A stretch of 64,000 nucleotides of DNA from Rivularia sp963920925 (GCF_963920925.1 NZ_CAWUDI010000009.1:124001-188000), one strand, 5' to 3'; shown: positions 1 to 9,784, counted from the first letter of the stretch. Notes: generated from the letters alone by a model not told the origin. Numbers and translations: made by a program.

Positions 1-294
1 TTCACTTTCCAATGCCAAACGAAACTCTTCCGGAGTGGGTTCTTCTAGTTCCAAAGCAGTGAGAAACATCCGCGCAATAGGCAAATCTGCATTTTTTCGC
101 AATCCATCGATTGCACCCACGACATTATTACGACGATAGAGATTTAAGACATCTCGCACTACTTTAGTCTGACGATTATTTATTTTCAGCCAAAACTTTA
201 TCCTTTCGACAATCAGCCCTAATGCCAACACCGAAAAACCCAGTAGCGGTATCATGACGACACCACCTGCCGAGAATAGATTATTTATTCCCAT
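1..294 (-). CDS. exbB: ExbB/TolQ-type proton channel subunit (N-terminal part, runs off window)
   Basis: Reads leftward from an ATG at 294 and leaves the window at base 1, so 98 codons are visible. The start MGINNLFSAGG is followed by one hydrophobic segment (about residues 12-30) and then a soluble helical stretch with RRNNVVGAIDGL and PIARMFLTALEL, the usual layout of MotA/TolQ/ExbB N-termini. In this family ExbB with ExbD uses proton motive force to energise TonB for outer-membrane siderophore import. The divergent neighbour is tonB, which supports ExbB over TolQ. The visible part has no frameshift; the C-terminal membrane segments lie outside the window. Confidence 0.75.
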   Translation of the reverse strand, partial: MGINNLFSAGGVVMIPLLGFSVLALGLIVERIKFWLKINNRQTKVVRDVLNLYRRNNVVGAIDGLRKNADLPIARMFLTALELEEPTPEEFRLALESE

Positions 295-708
295 TTGTAG
301 CTCTCAAATGCATTAATGAAAGTAATTACTAATTCCTACAGAGGTAGATAATAGTAGTTATCAAATTAACTTAGAGCAGATGAGAATAAATGTCAATCGT
401 TTCAAGGGATTAAAAATCAACAAAATTTAAGTCTAAAGGTATTTTTTTTTTGCAAGCGTGCTTTAGGGCTACTATTCCAAATACTTTAAATCCTAAAAAC
501 CCGTTCAATCAACAGTGATAGCGTTTTTTTCGCTCAAAGGATATTTGCAAACGCCAATGTAATTTAAACTGCAAATTAAAGATATATTCACGCTTACAAT
601 TGCAACATATTATTAAAGAATTATCAGAAAAGATTGATTGACTTTTACACCTAATTATTTTAGAATGGGCAATTAATGCAAATCTATATCAATTACTTTT
701 AAACAACT
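295..708. promoter_or_regulatory. Divergent exbB/tonB intergenic region with a possible Fur-like dyad
   Basis: This 414-base AT-rich gap separates the diverging exbB and tonB genes and should hold both promoters. At 347-362 there is a dyad, GATAAT-AGTA-GTTATC, built from the GATAAT unit of Fur boxes but with one base too many in the centre. No ORF or RNA was recognised. The Fur assignment is weak; the divergent promoter role follows from gene layout. Confidence 0.35.
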
Positions 709-2274
709 ATGAGCTTTTCAAGTACCGCGCTTATTGAGCGACATAGAGAATCAAAAGCTCTGAGAATTTTTCTAGCGTGCAGTTTATTAGGCTCGCTGAT
801 ATTCCATCTAGTGTTGTTAGCTTCAGGGATTGGCAAATATTTATTAAACAGGGTACCTGAAGTTGAGGATGAGCCGGTTGAAATAACTCTTCTGGATACT
901 CCCATAGAAGAAATTGAACCAAATGAAGTTGTAAAACCGAAGCCGAAGCCAGAACCAAAAAAGGTAGAGCCGAAACTAGAAAAGCCAGAACCGAAACCCG
1001 AACCGAAACCAGTTATTGATACTAGTAAAATTCAACCCAACTTAGACAGCAGTCCCACTCAGTCTCGAATTAGCGGTGGAAGTCCTGCTGCGTCAAATTC
1101 TCGACCGTTACCGACACAACCTAGAATAACTACTCCACAAGCACCACCCGTTGTAAAACAACCGCTTCCAAAACCAGAGATTAAACAACCAGACTTTAAA
1201 GCATTTAAACCATTTGAACAACCATTATCGCCTGTTTTACCTTCTGCTCCTCCTGTAGCTGTGCGGGAAAAGCCAGTTATTCCAGAACAAAAGCCAGAGC
1301 CTAAACCGGAACCAAAACCGGAAAAACCCGAACCCATCGCTAAAAATGATATTCCCAAGCCAATACCAAAACCGGAACCGCAACCAGAAATAAGAACACC
1401 ACGGGAATTTTCCACTCCCGTCACTCCTCCGATAGAACCACCCAAACCAGATGAAGACTTAGAAAAATTGCTTGCACAAGAAAGAGACTCTAGAAGAACA
1501 GCGCGAGATTTTTCGACTCCGGTAACTCCTCCGAAAGAACAACCTAAACCAGATGAAGATTTAAAAGATTTGCTCGCACAGGAAAGAGATTCCAGAACAA
1601 CAGCGCGAGATTTTTCAACTCCGGTGAATCCTCCGGTAGAACCACCAGCACCAGCACCTAAACCCGACGAAGGTTTGAAAGACTTGCTTGCACAACAAAG
1701 AGATTCTAGAAGAACAGCGCGGAATTTTTCAAGTCCCGTGACTCCTCCGATTGAACCACCAGCAACAAGTCAACAAGACAGCGGAGAGTTAAGAGATACT
1801 CTTTCAGGAATTAGAGAAAGCCGAGATCCAAATATTAGCAGCAACAATACAGCACCATCTTTACCCGACACTTCTAATATTGGCGAAAGTAACGATAACG
1901 CTCCTAGAAGAAGACGGGAAATTATTGGAGGTAATAATGTTGCAGCAGCACCAAATAATACTGATACTGGAACTGGTAATGGTTTGGGTAGCGGTAGTGG
2001 TGATTCGGTTGGTGACGGAGATGGAAGCGCAGCTTGTGTTAGATGTAATAGAAGTTATCCATCTTGGGCAAGAAATAAAGGAATTCAAGGAAGCATAACG
2101 GTATCTGTTGATGCTGATGCTCAAGGTAATGTTACTGATGTAACCTTGATTAGCGGTAGCGGAAACAGTAGATTGGATGACCACCATTTGAACATGGCAC
2201 GTAAGTGGAAACTCAAACGTAGTTCCAATGGTAGACCAAGAGTGACGATTATTACTAAATATGAACTTCAATAA
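709..2274 (+). CDS. tonB: TonB-family energy transducer with a long proline-rich, repeat-containing periplasmic arm
   Basis: 521 residues. A short cytoplasmic N-terminus is followed by one membrane segment (about residues 18-43). A very long Pro/Lys/Glu-rich region (about 55-400) has KPEPKP-type runs typical of TonB spacers. After a Gly/Asn-rich linker, the C-terminal TonB domain (about 440-521) contains YPSWARNKGIQGSITVSV and a terminal RVTIITKYELQ. TonB carries energy from ExbBD to receptors such as those downstream. The protein is about twice the length of E. coli TonB, partly because of four tandem units of about 34 residues (residues 229-368). The ATG at 709 has no strong Shine-Dalgarno sequence but fits the membrane anchor. 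Intact and probably functional. Confidence 0.87.
   Translation: MSFSSTALIERHRESKALRIFLACSLLGSLIFHLVLLASGIGKYLLNRVPEVEDEPVEITLLDTPIEEIEPNEVVKPKPKPEPKKVEPKLEKPEPKPEPKPVIDTSKIQPNLDSSPTQSRISGGSPAASNSRPLPTQPRITTPQAPPVVKQPLPKPEIKQPDFKAFKPFEQPLSPVLPSAPPVAVREKPVIPEQKPEPKPEPKPEKPEPIAKNDIPKPIPKPEPQPEIRTPREFSTPVTPPIEPPKPDEDLEKLLAQERDSRRTARDFSTPVTPPKEQPKPDEDLKDLLAQERDSRTTARDFSTPVNPPVEPPAPAPKPDEGLKDLLAQQRDSRRTARNFSSPVTPPIEPPATSQQDSGELRDTLSGIRESRDPNISSNNTAPSLPDTSNIGESNDNAPRRRREIIGGNNVAAAPNNTDTGTGNGLGSGSGDSVGDGDGSAACVRCNRSYPSWARNKGIQGSITVSVDADAQGNVTDVTLISGSGNSRLDDHHLNMARKWKLKRSSNGRPRVTIITKYELQ
1393..1812 (+). repeat. Four tandem 34-38-codon repeats inside tonB
   Basis: Units begin at 1393, 1495, 1597 and 1711 with the pattern R-T-x-R-x-F-S-[TS]-P-V-x-P-P and end in L-[LS]-x-x-R-[DE]-S-R. 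Units 1, 2 and 4 are 34 codons; unit 3 is 38. The repeats lengthen the periplasmic spacer and could expand or contract by recombination. Confidence 0.85.
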
Positions 2275-2339
2275 ATATCGCAAAGAACTCTGGATGGGAA
2301 ATCTTTAAAATGTGAATTTTGAAGATAATTAGAAGATAA

Positions 2340-3662
2340 TTATCTTTGTTGTAGAGTTTCAATATCATGGTCTGCTACAGTACTTTCCACATTCCGCAAT
2401 GATGGAATAGTAAATCCGATCACTCCCACCAACAACATACAAACAGCAGATATTACATACAACATTGCAATTCCAGCACCCTTCCCAATCCCAAATATTC
2501 CCCCAAAAATACTCTTATTATTCAACATAGGTGTAAAAACATTGTCTGCTAAAGGTCCCGCGATGAGTAAGCCCAATGCAGATAATAATTGCAGAATTAG
2601 CGATCGCGCTGCAAAGACTCTTCCCTGTACATAAGGAGCAACCTTTGTCAACCAAATTGCATCATCAGAACTACCATTCAAAGGAAAGTTAAGGGAAGAA
2701 CAAAATTGTGCGGGAACCCAAATCCAAGGATTTCTACCCAAGCCAAAAACAATTTTACTCAATCCTGCACCAATCATCCCGAATAATACACCTTTTATCT
2801 TGCGTCTAAAGCCACCCCAGGTACTAATAATTACTGCTCCCGTTACCCCACCAAAGCCAGCCGCAGCAGCTAAATTCCCTAATACAAAAGTATCATTATT
2901 GGTGCGAGATAATATCATAGGAGCGTAAACGGAATCCCCAATATCGTGAGGTAGCCAAAATAATAAATTAGCGATTAATAATGCCAATAAGCCTTTCCGT
3001 GCAAAAATATAGTGTAAACCAAATCCCAATTTAGACCAAGTATTTTCTGAATCTCGATCTTGTTTATCTGTTTGTGATAATTGGGGAATTTTAATTAATA
3101 AAATACTCGTAATTGCAAATAAAAAAGTGATAATATCAATTCCAGCAATTCCTGTTAAGCCAACTATTTTATAAAGGTATCCTGCTAAAGGTGGTGCAAG
3201 AATATTGGAACCGTAACCGGAGATAAAATCCATGCTGCTAACACGGGTATAATGTTGTTTGGGAACCATCAATGCAATTGATGCAGAGTAAGCAAGATAT
3301 TGAAATTGATTAAATGTACCGTTGATAGCAGAAATTAAATAAAGATGCCAAATTTGTAATTGGTTATTTAAGTATAGTAATAAGATAAAAAATGTTGATA
3401 TCACGGCGACGGTATCACCCAATATCATTAATAATTTGCGGTTGTATCTATCAACAATAATTCCACTAATTGGAGCAATAATTAAACGGGGAAGTAAACC
3501 GAAAAAGCCGACTAATGTTAAAGTAGTAGCTTTCCCTGTGATTTCCCAAGCCCAAATTTCAATGGCGAAACTGGTCATACTACTACCAATAGTAGAAACA
3601 AATTGACCCAGCCAGACAATAAAGAATTTACGTAGTCCAGGAGAAATATTTTCTAAATTCAT
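2340..3662 (-). CDS. MFS transporter, EntS/DHA3-like; probable siderophore exporter
   Basis: 440 residues with about twelve hydrophobic segments. The loop motif GIIVDRYNRKLLMI after the second segment is the MFS motif A signature. The sequence is a clear paralogue of the protein at 13070-14392: same length, shared RNVEST/RNVETI tail, QFCSSLNFP and TNNDT blocks. Such MFS proteins beside FecB lipoproteins and TonB receptors usually export siderophores, as EntS exports enterobactin; substrate here is inferred from context only. It is the last gene of the left-hand uptake unit and is convergent with tonB (65-base gap). No defect seen. Confidence 0.82.
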   Translation of the reverse strand: MNLENISPGLRKFFIVWLGQFVSTIGSSMTSFAIEIWAWEITGKATTLTLVGFFGLLPRLIIAPISGIIVDRYNRKLLMILGDTVAVISTFFILLLYLNNQLQIWHLYLISAINGTFNQFQYLAYSASIALMVPKQHYTRVSSMDFISGYGSNILAPPLAGYLYKIVGLTGIAGIDIITFLFAITSILLIKIPQLSQTDKQDRDSENTWSKLGFGLHYIFARKGLLALLIANLLFWLPHDIGDSVYAPMILSRTNNDTFVLGNLAAAAGFGGVTGAVIISTWGGFRRKIKGVLFGMIGAGLSKIVFGLGRNPWIWVPAQFCSSLNFPLNGSSDDAIWLTKVAPYVQGRVFAARSLILQLLSALGLLIAGPLADNVFTPMLNNKSIFGGIFGIGKGAGIAMLYVISAVCMLLVGVIGFTIPSLRNVESTVADHDIETLQQR

Positions 3663-3776
3663 TCTTGAGTAATTTTGATAATTGAAGAAAGCGCTCTTTT
3701 CACTCTTAACCAGCGAAGGCTAGAGCTACAATTACTAAGCCCAGGTGGACTTAACTCCAAAGTGGCTTGTCAAAGA

Positions 3777-4796
3777 CTAACTATTATCAGCGAGTGACAA
3801 TAAAATTTGACGAGTCTCCTCCAGTATTATGTCTGCTGCAATCGGTCCGCGCATATTGCTCCCCCAAGTGTAATAATTAACAAAATACACCCGACCTTGT
3901 TTACTAGCTTGCATCAATTGGGTAAGGGGATTTTGTTTCCAAACATTTTTAACCCGATCCATCGCATCTTCGTGGAGGTAATCTGTGACAATCGCGATGA
4001 TGATATCTGGCTCAAGTTGCGATAAAACCTCTAAAGAGATAGAAATTTCGCCAAATGCAGCTTTGTAATTTTCAGGTAATACTAGATCAAAACCTAACTC
4101 TTGAAAGAGAACTCCACTAAAGCTATTACCAGTCCTTACCTCTATAGAAGCTGGTAACTCAGAACTCGCAAACAACAGAACTCGGGGATAAGTTGCTCTA
4201 ACAGCAGCTAATTCACTACGAAGATTCGCAACCTTTTGATTGTATAACTCTACAATCTTTTTTGCCTGCGCTTCACGCCCGAAAATCTGGGCAATTTTGG
4301 GAATACTTTGTTTCCAGTCATTCTCTTGACCGCTAAACAGTACAGTAGGAGCAATTGCTGATAAATTAGAATAGTATTGTCTTAGAAAGTCTTCCCCAAT
4401 AATCAAGTCGGGTTTCAACCGTACAATTGCTTCTAGGGAGGGAGTATTGCGAAGCCCTAAGCTAACTGGCTTTGTGTTAACGCGATCGCCCAGTACTGGA
4501 ATTTCCGAAACTGGTTGACCAATATTTTCAGCAGAAAATTCTGCATATCCAGCAGGTTGTATTCCCAGAGATAGCAAGATATCGAGCATATGCGGTCCGA
4601 GAACAGCGACCTTTTTGGGTACACCACAAATTTTAGTTTCTCCTGCATCATGTTGGATGATTTGACATTCCGATGTTGCCGACTCTTGATTCTGAGGTTT
4701 CACATTTTGGAAAGCGTTACTGTTACAAGCCGAAATCAATAAGAAAGTTATACTGGCTAAAAACAAAAGCTTAATAAAACGATGGAGCTGTTGCAT
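3777..4796 (-). CDS. FecB-type iron-siderophore ABC substrate-binding lipoprotein
   Basis: 339 residues from the chosen start. An in-frame ATG lies 14 codons upstream (4838), but ATG 4796 has a GGAGGA site eight bases before it (4805-4810) and gives a clean lipoprotein signal, MQQLHRFIKLLFLASITFLLISAC, with lipobox LISAC. The mature part shows the periplasmic-binding fold: KKVAVLGPHMLDILLSLGIQP, then LEAIVRLKPDLIIGE, and LEPDIIIAIVTD in the second lobe. It should deliver ferric siderophore to an inner-membrane FecCDE permease, but no permease or ATPase is in this window. One of four paralogues here (others at 5951, 11392, 14410). Confidence 0.85.
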   Translation of the reverse strand: MQQLHRFIKLLFLASITFLLISACNSNAFQNVKPQNQESATSECQIIQHDAGETKICGVPKKVAVLGPHMLDILLSLGIQPAGYAEFSAENIGQPVSEIPVLGDRVNTKPVSLGLRNTPSLEAIVRLKPDLIIGEDFLRQYYSNLSAIAPTVLFSGQENDWKQSIPKIAQIFGREAQAKKIVELYNQKVANLRSELAAVRATYPRVLLFASSELPASIEVRTGNSFSGVLFQELGFDLVLPENYKAAFGEISISLEVLSQLEPDIIIAIVTDYLHEDAMDRVKNVWKQNPLTQLMQASKQGRVYFVNYYTWGSNMRGPIAADIILEETRQILLSLADNS

Positions 4797-5000
4797 TATT
4801 TCTATCCTCCAATTTTTTAATAAGTCAATGACAGTCATTTAAAAAGCTTCGTAATCCAGTAAATTGATGTGACATTAAATTAATCACCAAGTTAATTTTT
4901 TAAGGTTTGAAGCGGATTTATCCGTGGATTTATACTCTGTAGAAGCACCATTATTTATGGGGAATTAATTACGTTGGCGTAGCCTCTCTCGGAGGGAGAA

Positions 5001-5025
5001 ATTACGAATTACGAATTACGAATTA
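5001..5025. repeat. Short tandem repeat (attacga)n
   Basis: Three and a half copies of the heptamer attacga. Such heptanucleotide tandem repeats are common in filamentous cyanobacterial intergenic DNA. Here the array overlaps the last codons and stop (5016) of the fhuF-like gene. It is preceded by another repeat-like piece, ggcgtagcctctctcggagg, at about 4974-4993. Confidence 0.75.
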
Positions 5026-5915
5026 TACTCACTCTCGCTCATATCTTGCTTAATTTGGGCAATGCGAACGCACGGTTGGAGTAGAGGACAGTTGGTACAT
5101 TTTTCACTATGAGGTGGAATTAGATAATATAAGCAGCAAGTAAGTCTAACGGTGTATTCACTTGGTAAACCGGGTTCGTTGATTTTTTCAGTACGAATTA
5201 ATTTATAAAGAGGATTATAATTTGGCATTACTGAACTGTATGGCTGCTCAAACAAGACAAAGTAATCTGCTTTTATAACATCTAAGCTTGTACCTTTAGT
5301 AAAATCTTCATATAAGCACTCTGAAGCATTAACTGCATTCCCCCACATCGTTTTTTTAGAAAGTTTAGTAATACTATGGATAATATTAATTGCGTTGTTA
5401 ATATTATTGTAAAATAATCCAGTAAATACAAATTTGTGTAATTCTTCAATGTTATTGACTAGCTTGCCTGGATAGTCTTCAGGAAGTGGAATAGGCAAAC
5501 GCTCTTGAAAAATGACAGTTTGAGTAAGATCGTGGAACCATAATGCTTTTGGTTGACCATCTTCTAATACAAAGCTGACATTATCAATAGATGCATCCAA
5601 ACCTACACCAGCCAATGTCATTAAAGCTAAAACTCCAGGTAAAGTTTTCCAACTATAAACTTTATTACATATAGATGCAGCAACGCGAATATTTTGACTA
5701 CTTTGATAAAAAGATGTTGCTTTAAATAGAGCTAAAAGCTTTTCCGGTTGTAGATATTCTGCAACCGGAACTACTTCGGTTTCTGGAGGAAGATTGAAAA
5801 TTATACAATCAGTATAAAAGTTATCTAATTTTTGTACTTTCAATAAAAAAACTTCTTCTAAAAAACTAGATATTATATTAACATTGCTTTTTTTTGTGAA
5901 ATTATTTATGTTCAT
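5016..5915 (-). CDS. fhuF: FhuF-like siderophore-iron reductase
   Basis: 299 residues. The C-terminus carries four cysteines as CC-x11-C-x2-C (C260, C261, C273, C276), close to the CC-x10-C-x2-C that binds a [2Fe-2S] cluster in FhuF. The middle is compatible with the IucA/IucC-FhuF fold (ALMTLAGVGLDASIDNVSFV). FhuF-type proteins are cytoplasmic reductases that release iron from imported ferric siderophores. It lies between two FecB genes in the same orientation with a 35-base gap upstream, consistent with a co-transcribed uptake unit. A further cysteine (C282) and the x11 spacing differ slightly from the classic motif. The stop codon lies within a heptamer repeat. Confidence 0.75.
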   Translation of the reverse strand: MNINNFTKKSNVNIISSFLEEVFLLKVQKLDNFYTDCIIFNLPPETEVVPVAEYLQPEKLLALFKATSFYQSSQNIRVAASICNKVYSWKTLPGVLALMTLAGVGLDASIDNVSFVLEDGQPKALWFHDLTQTVIFQERLPIPLPEDYPGKLVNNIEELHKFVFTGLFYNNINNAINIIHSITKLSKKTMWGNAVNASECLYEDFTKGTSLDVIKADYFVLFEQPYSSVMPNYNPLYKLIRTEKINEPGLPSEYTVRLTCCLYYLIPPHSEKCTNCPLLQPCVRIAQIKQDMSESEYNS

Positions 5916-5950
5916 TTCTTGTATATTTATAATTGGGATGAATCATTAAT

Positions 5951-6928
5951 CTACTTTGACTTTAAAATATATTTTTCAATATCATCTAAAATGCCATTTG
6001 CAGAGAGAATATTACCAAATATCCAGTAACCAGAATCAACTGTGTAAACACGCCGGTTTTTGACAACATTAAGTTTTTGCCATAAAGGGTTATTTTGATA
6101 TCTGTTAAAGTTTTTTTCCGAGCCTGGATCTAAAGCGATAAATAAAACATCTGCATCTAGTAGTTCAATTCTTTCTTGATTAACTGTGACATAAGTTCCG
6201 TCTGATAATTTATCTGCACCCAATTGAATTTGTGGTTGCGGTACTGCAAATCCAACTTCTTTTAAAACACTTCCAGAAAAAGATAACGGAGTTTGAAATT
6301 GGGTAAAATTCCAACCTGCATAAAATCTAGCTATAGAAATTGATATGTTTCCTTGTTGATTGTTGATTTTTTGTTGAATACTTTTAATTTTGTCATTATA
6401 TTCTGATAGTAACTTTTCTGCTTCTTCGGTTTTACCTAATGCTTGAGCAACTAAACGTAAATTATCTTTCCAACCAGCATGATAATAATCAAATGTCACA
6501 GTTGGAGCTATTTTAGAATATAAATTATAATTTTCTGGGCTAATTCCTAATCCTAAAATTAAATCTGGATTTAATTGCACCATTTTTTCAAGATTAGGTT
6601 GACTTTCTTTTCCTAAATCGGTGATTTCTCCTATTTTTCCTTTTAGAACAGGAGCTTTGCTTCCGGCAATATTTGCTTTAGCTCTTCCCACAGGTTGGAA
6701 ATTTAAAGCGACAACCATTTCTAACATTTCTGCATCGGTGACGATAATCCGTTGAGGATTTAACGGTATACAGCTTTCTCCTAATATATGTTTAACTTTT
6801 TTACACTCAGATATCCTATTTTCTTGTTTGGGGTAGTCGCTATTATTGATTAATTTTGGATAGCACCCTGTAACTAACAACATAGCCAATGCCATTAAAA
6901 TAATAAAATTGAACCAGCTTCTAAACAT
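5951..6928 (-). CDS. FecB-type iron-siderophore ABC substrate-binding lipoprotein
   Basis: 325 residues from ATG 6928, giving the lipoprotein signal MFRSWFNFIILMALAMLLVTGC (lipobox LVTGC). An alternative ATG at 6946 would add six residues and overlap the end of the receptor remnant by 13 bases. Binding-fold landmarks are PQRIIVTDAEMLEMVVAL, LEKMVQLNPDLILGLG and LLDADVLFIALDPG. It is closest in the window to the paralogue at 14410-15405 (shared tail VDSGYWIFGNILSANGILDD). Position directly after a TonB receptor gene suggests delivery of the same siderophore from the periplasm to an unseen inner-membrane permease. Confidence 0.85.
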   Translation of the reverse strand: MFRSWFNFIILMALAMLLVTGCYPKLINNSDYPKQENRISECKKVKHILGESCIPLNPQRIIVTDAEMLEMVVALNFQPVGRAKANIAGSKAPVLKGKIGEITDLGKESQPNLEKMVQLNPDLILGLGISPENYNLYSKIAPTVTFDYYHAGWKDNLRLVAQALGKTEEAEKLLSEYNDKIKSIQQKINNQQGNISISIARFYAGWNFTQFQTPLSFSGSVLKEVGFAVPQPQIQLGADKLSDGTYVTVNQERIELLDADVLFIALDPGSEKNFNRYQNNPLWQKLNVVKNRRVYTVDSGYWIFGNILSANGILDDIEKYILKSK

Positions 6929-6933
6929 TGTGA

Positions 6934-8518
6934 TTAAAATTGCCAACCTAAAGTAAATTTTACAGTCCGAGGTGCGCCAGGATAAACGCGCAGACGGCTT
7001 TCACCTGTTTCAAAATACTTATTATCAAATAAGTTTTGTAAATTCAAAGCAGCTCGAAAGTTATTTTTGCGGTAAAACAAAGCTGCATCTGTACGTAAAT
7101 AACTTGGTAAACTAAAACTATTATCTAAATCCCCTTGTCTTTCTCCGACATAAAAAAGTCCTAAACCAAATCCTAATCCTTGCAGATAACCTTTTTCAAG
7201 TTCGTAGGTACTCCACAAGCTAAAAGCGTGTTCTGGTACATTATTAATCCGATTTCCCTCTGGAATATCATTGTCTTGAGTAACTTGTGCATCAGTGTAA
7301 GCATAGCCCCCAATTATTTTCCAGCCTGGTGTAATTTCACCTGTTATGTCTAATTCAACACCTCTACTTCTTTGTTCTCCTGTTTGGATGGAAAAATTAG
7401 GGTCTAAAGGATCGGATGTGAGAACATTTGAGCGTGTAATTTGGTATAAAGCTAAAGTTGAAGAAAGATTGTTTGTCCAATCGACTTTCATTCCAACTTC
7501 ATACTGAGTTCCTCGTTCTGGTTCAAAAAGTGTTCTGTCTAAATTTGAGCCAGTTACTTGTTGAAATGAACGGCTATAGTTAGCGTACAAAGATATTACT
7601 TCACTCGGCTGATAAACTAAGCCAATTCGGGGACTAAATGCTTCATCTTGTTGAAAAGAAGTAGTTTCTCCCTGGGTATTTTCTAGTTTTTGGGTGACAA
7701 TATCAAATCTTCCACCTAAAACTAATTTAACGTCTTACTTGTTGATCTTGCAATACTTGTCGAGGTATTACCTGAATTGCTTGGGGTATATCACGCAGAA
7801 TCGTGTCTGTTTTAGTTGCTGTGCTGGCTTCCGGTACACGATACCCATCTTGCCTTCCCGTAACCAATAATTCAATCGGGCCATCCGGCGCTGGTTTCTT
7901 TGTTTCTGGTTGTTGCATTTCCTCTGTTTCCGGTTTGGAGTCCGGTTTTTGTGCTGTCAAAGCAGCTGAAGCTAATCCAAAAATCAAACCTTGCCCGCTA
8001 TCAAATAACTCTACTTTTGGCAATGCAGTCTCACCTGTAGCGGTAATCCGGACGGTATTCGCATCTAAATTAATTACAGTGATTTGAGTAATTCCCTTTA
8101 AAGGTTTTTCCGAACTAAATTTGAATGTATCTCCTGATGGTAGCTTTAGTTGAGCATTAGGAATATCGGCAATAAAATTATTACCACTGCTGCGATTTAC
8201 TACTTGCAACTGTTTTGCTTGAGGAGTTTGTAAGATCACCTCTACACCTTTATCAATGCGATTCGCTTTCACTCCCGTGATTGGTACAACTTGCTCCTCG
8301 CTTATTTCTCCTCGATTCGGGGGGTTAGTTGGTGTTGGTGTCTGTACTAAGATTTGAGCGCTAGTTACAAGAGGTTGGATATCACTTAGAAGGGGAATAT
8401 TTTTAGCGATCGCATCTTCTCTCAGTTCCTCAGCTTGTACAGATGTTCCTAGAAGAAGTGCTATTGAGGGTATAGCACTTGTCAACAGCAGGCTTTGAAA
8501 CAATCTATCTAATTTCAT
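6934..8518 (-). pseudogene. AMIN-domain TonB-dependent ferrichrome/FhuA-type receptor, internal deletion
   Basis: Two pieces of one receptor. The 5' piece (7727-8518, 263 residues) has a signal peptide, an AMIN domain (about residues 70-190, VPITGVKANRIDKGVEVILQ) and the start of a plug (TILRDIPQAIQVIPRQVLQDQQ). It then hits a stop. The 3' piece resumes near 7735 in another frame with KLVLGGRFDIVTQ and runs through the last barrel strands to the terminal F (TVKFTLGWQF). Intact receptors of this type have roughly 800 or more residues, so about 300 residues (rest of plug and first barrel strands) are missing. Preceded by an AraC regulator and followed by FecB. Not expected to make a functional pore. 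Confidence 0.82.
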
Positions 8519-8640
8519 TTATTTCCTCACACTCAATAACACTACTTAGCCCTACTTAGAGACGCAACCCGATCGCAACAGAGAACAGGAATGTTTATCA
8601 ATAAGCTTACAGGCAAGATGATTGAGAGTGAAGATGTTTA

Positions 8641-8684
8641 TGATGGCTAGACGGAATTTTTATGGTGGCTAGGCGGAATTTTTC
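8641..8684 (-). promoter_or_regulatory. 22-bp tandem direct repeat, probable AraC-type operator (receptor 1)
   Basis: Two adjacent 22-bp copies (8641-8662 and 8663-8684) match at 19 of 22 positions; core in gene direction AAAATTCCGYCTAGCCA. The second copy overlaps the 3' end of the AraC gene. The pair lies about 123-166 bases upstream of the receptor 1 start. A 22-bp period (two helical turns) suits two AraC-family monomers side by side. The same core with the same period recurs at 17163-17206. Confidence 0.6.
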
Positions 8685-9667
8685 AAATTTTTCCCATTTC
8701 TTCTCAGATAAATACTCGGATTCACACCAAATTTTTTCCGAAAAGCAGCAGCGAAATAACTTCTATCTTTAAATCCAACCATCTGTACTATATCGGTTAT
8801 TTTAGCCTTGCGGCTTTCCAGTAAATTTCGTGCTGTTTCTAATCGATAGTTGTATAAATAACCAAATGCAGTTGTACCAAAAACTTCTCGGAAACCTTTT
8901 TTAAGAGTGCAGTCATTTAAACCCACCATGCGGGATAATTCCATTAATGATGGTGGGTTTTCGAGATTATTAATTAATATATCCCTGGCATAGTAAATAC
9001 ATTCAATATTATCTGAATGGAGTTGCTTAGATATATTTGGTGTATCTCCTTGAATTTGTTCCACACGTAGCGCAATTAATTCTAATGCTTTGCTTTCTAA
9101 ATATAATCTTCTAGTTATCCCTTGATAAGGGCAATTTAATATTTGATTGATAATATCTCGCATCCCAGATGTAGTTTTTGCCAGATGGAGATATTTTCGC
9201 GCATCCGCAACTGTCATCACCTGTCGCATCGTTGGGGGTAAATGCTCAAGCTCATCTGTAATCAGGGTTTGGAAGAAATCAACATCAAGATGGATGTCGA
9301 ATTTGAGAATGCGATCGCCACCTCGCCATTTGAACAAACCTGCTTCTCCAGAATGCCAATGTGCTAAAAAAAAGTTTTGTCCGCAAGGAGTTTCTTCATT
9401 ATAATTATCGCCTAAAATACTAAAGCTCAATTCTATTTGTGAGCTAGGTTCACCACTCGCTAACTCAACAATTAAATCTTCTTTGAGGGTATAATCATCA
9501 ATCAAAAAATTCAGTCCCGGACAAATATCAATTATACGACGATACCCTTGGCTGAGTTGTTTTGAATCATTAAGTGGTATTTCCACAGTTTGATAGGGCA
9601 AAATTTTCTCAGTTTGCATTTGAAGGATTGATTTATAAAACTCCTCTTCCGAGATGATTAAGGTCAT
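8669..9667 (-). CDS. AraC-family transcriptional regulator, PchR-like
   Basis: 332 residues. An N-terminal sensing region (about 1-220) is followed by a C-terminal AraC double helix-turn-helix (about 228-325) containing LSRMVGLNDCTLKKGFREVFGTTAFGYL and ITDIVQMVGFKDRSYFAAAFRKKFGVNPS. PchR-type regulators bind ferric siderophore and activate receptor genes; the neighbour downstream is a TonB receptor. It is homologous to the regulator at 17190-18203. A Fur-box-like site lies 46 bases upstream of the ATG and a 22-bp repeat operator overlaps its 3' end, suggesting iron repression plus siderophore-dependent activation of the next gene. Confidence 0.85.
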   Translation of the reverse strand: MTLIISEEEFYKSILQMQTEKILPYQTVEIPLNDSKQLSQGYRRIIDICPGLNFLIDDYTLKEDLIVELASGEPSSQIELSFSILGDNYNEETPCGQNFFLAHWHSGEAGLFKWRGGDRILKFDIHLDVDFFQTLITDELEHLPPTMRQVMTVADARKYLHLAKTTSGMRDIINQILNCPYQGITRRLYLESKALELIALRVEQIQGDTPNISKQLHSDNIECIYYARDILINNLENPPSLMELSRMVGLNDCTLKKGFREVFGTTAFGYLYNYRLETARNLLESRKAKITDIVQMVGFKDRSYFAAAFRKKFGVNPSIYLRRNGKNLKNSA

Positions 9668-9712
9668 ATTTATTTTATATGTTTGGTTTAATTCGGAATT
9701 TATAATGATTAT

Positions 9713-9727
9713 TGAGAAATAATATCA
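9713..9727 (-). promoter_or_regulatory. Probable Fur box upstream of AraC regulator 1
   Basis: TGAGAAATAATATCA matches the 7-1-7 Fur consensus TGATAATnATTATCA at 11 of 14 arm positions. It begins 46 bases before the regulator ATG. An almost identical 16-mer, TGAGAAATARTATCAT, precedes the second AraC gene at 18220, which argues that it is selected. Confidence 0.5.
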
Positions 9728-9784
9728 TCATTCTGAGAATAATTATAGTTAATTTTTGATTATCTCTGGGAATTCATAACATAC

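Noticed and set aside
1059..1445. 128-codon Gly/Ser-rich ORF on the minus strand within tonB
   Set aside because: Mirror of the Pro/Lys/Glu-rich tonB repeats; no ribosome site or family.
1861..2283. 140-codon minus-strand ORF over the tonB C-terminus
   Set aside because: Shadow of the well-supported TonB C-terminal domain on the opposite strand.
2326..2350. Fur box (gataattatc) at the tonB/MFS junction
   Set aside because: It lies at the convergent 3' ends of two genes, overlaps a stop codon and has only one clear dyad.
8525..8545. Copy of the direct-repeat box (tttcctcacactc) before receptor 1
   Set aside because: Only one half-site; nothing resembling TCCTCA 11 bases away.
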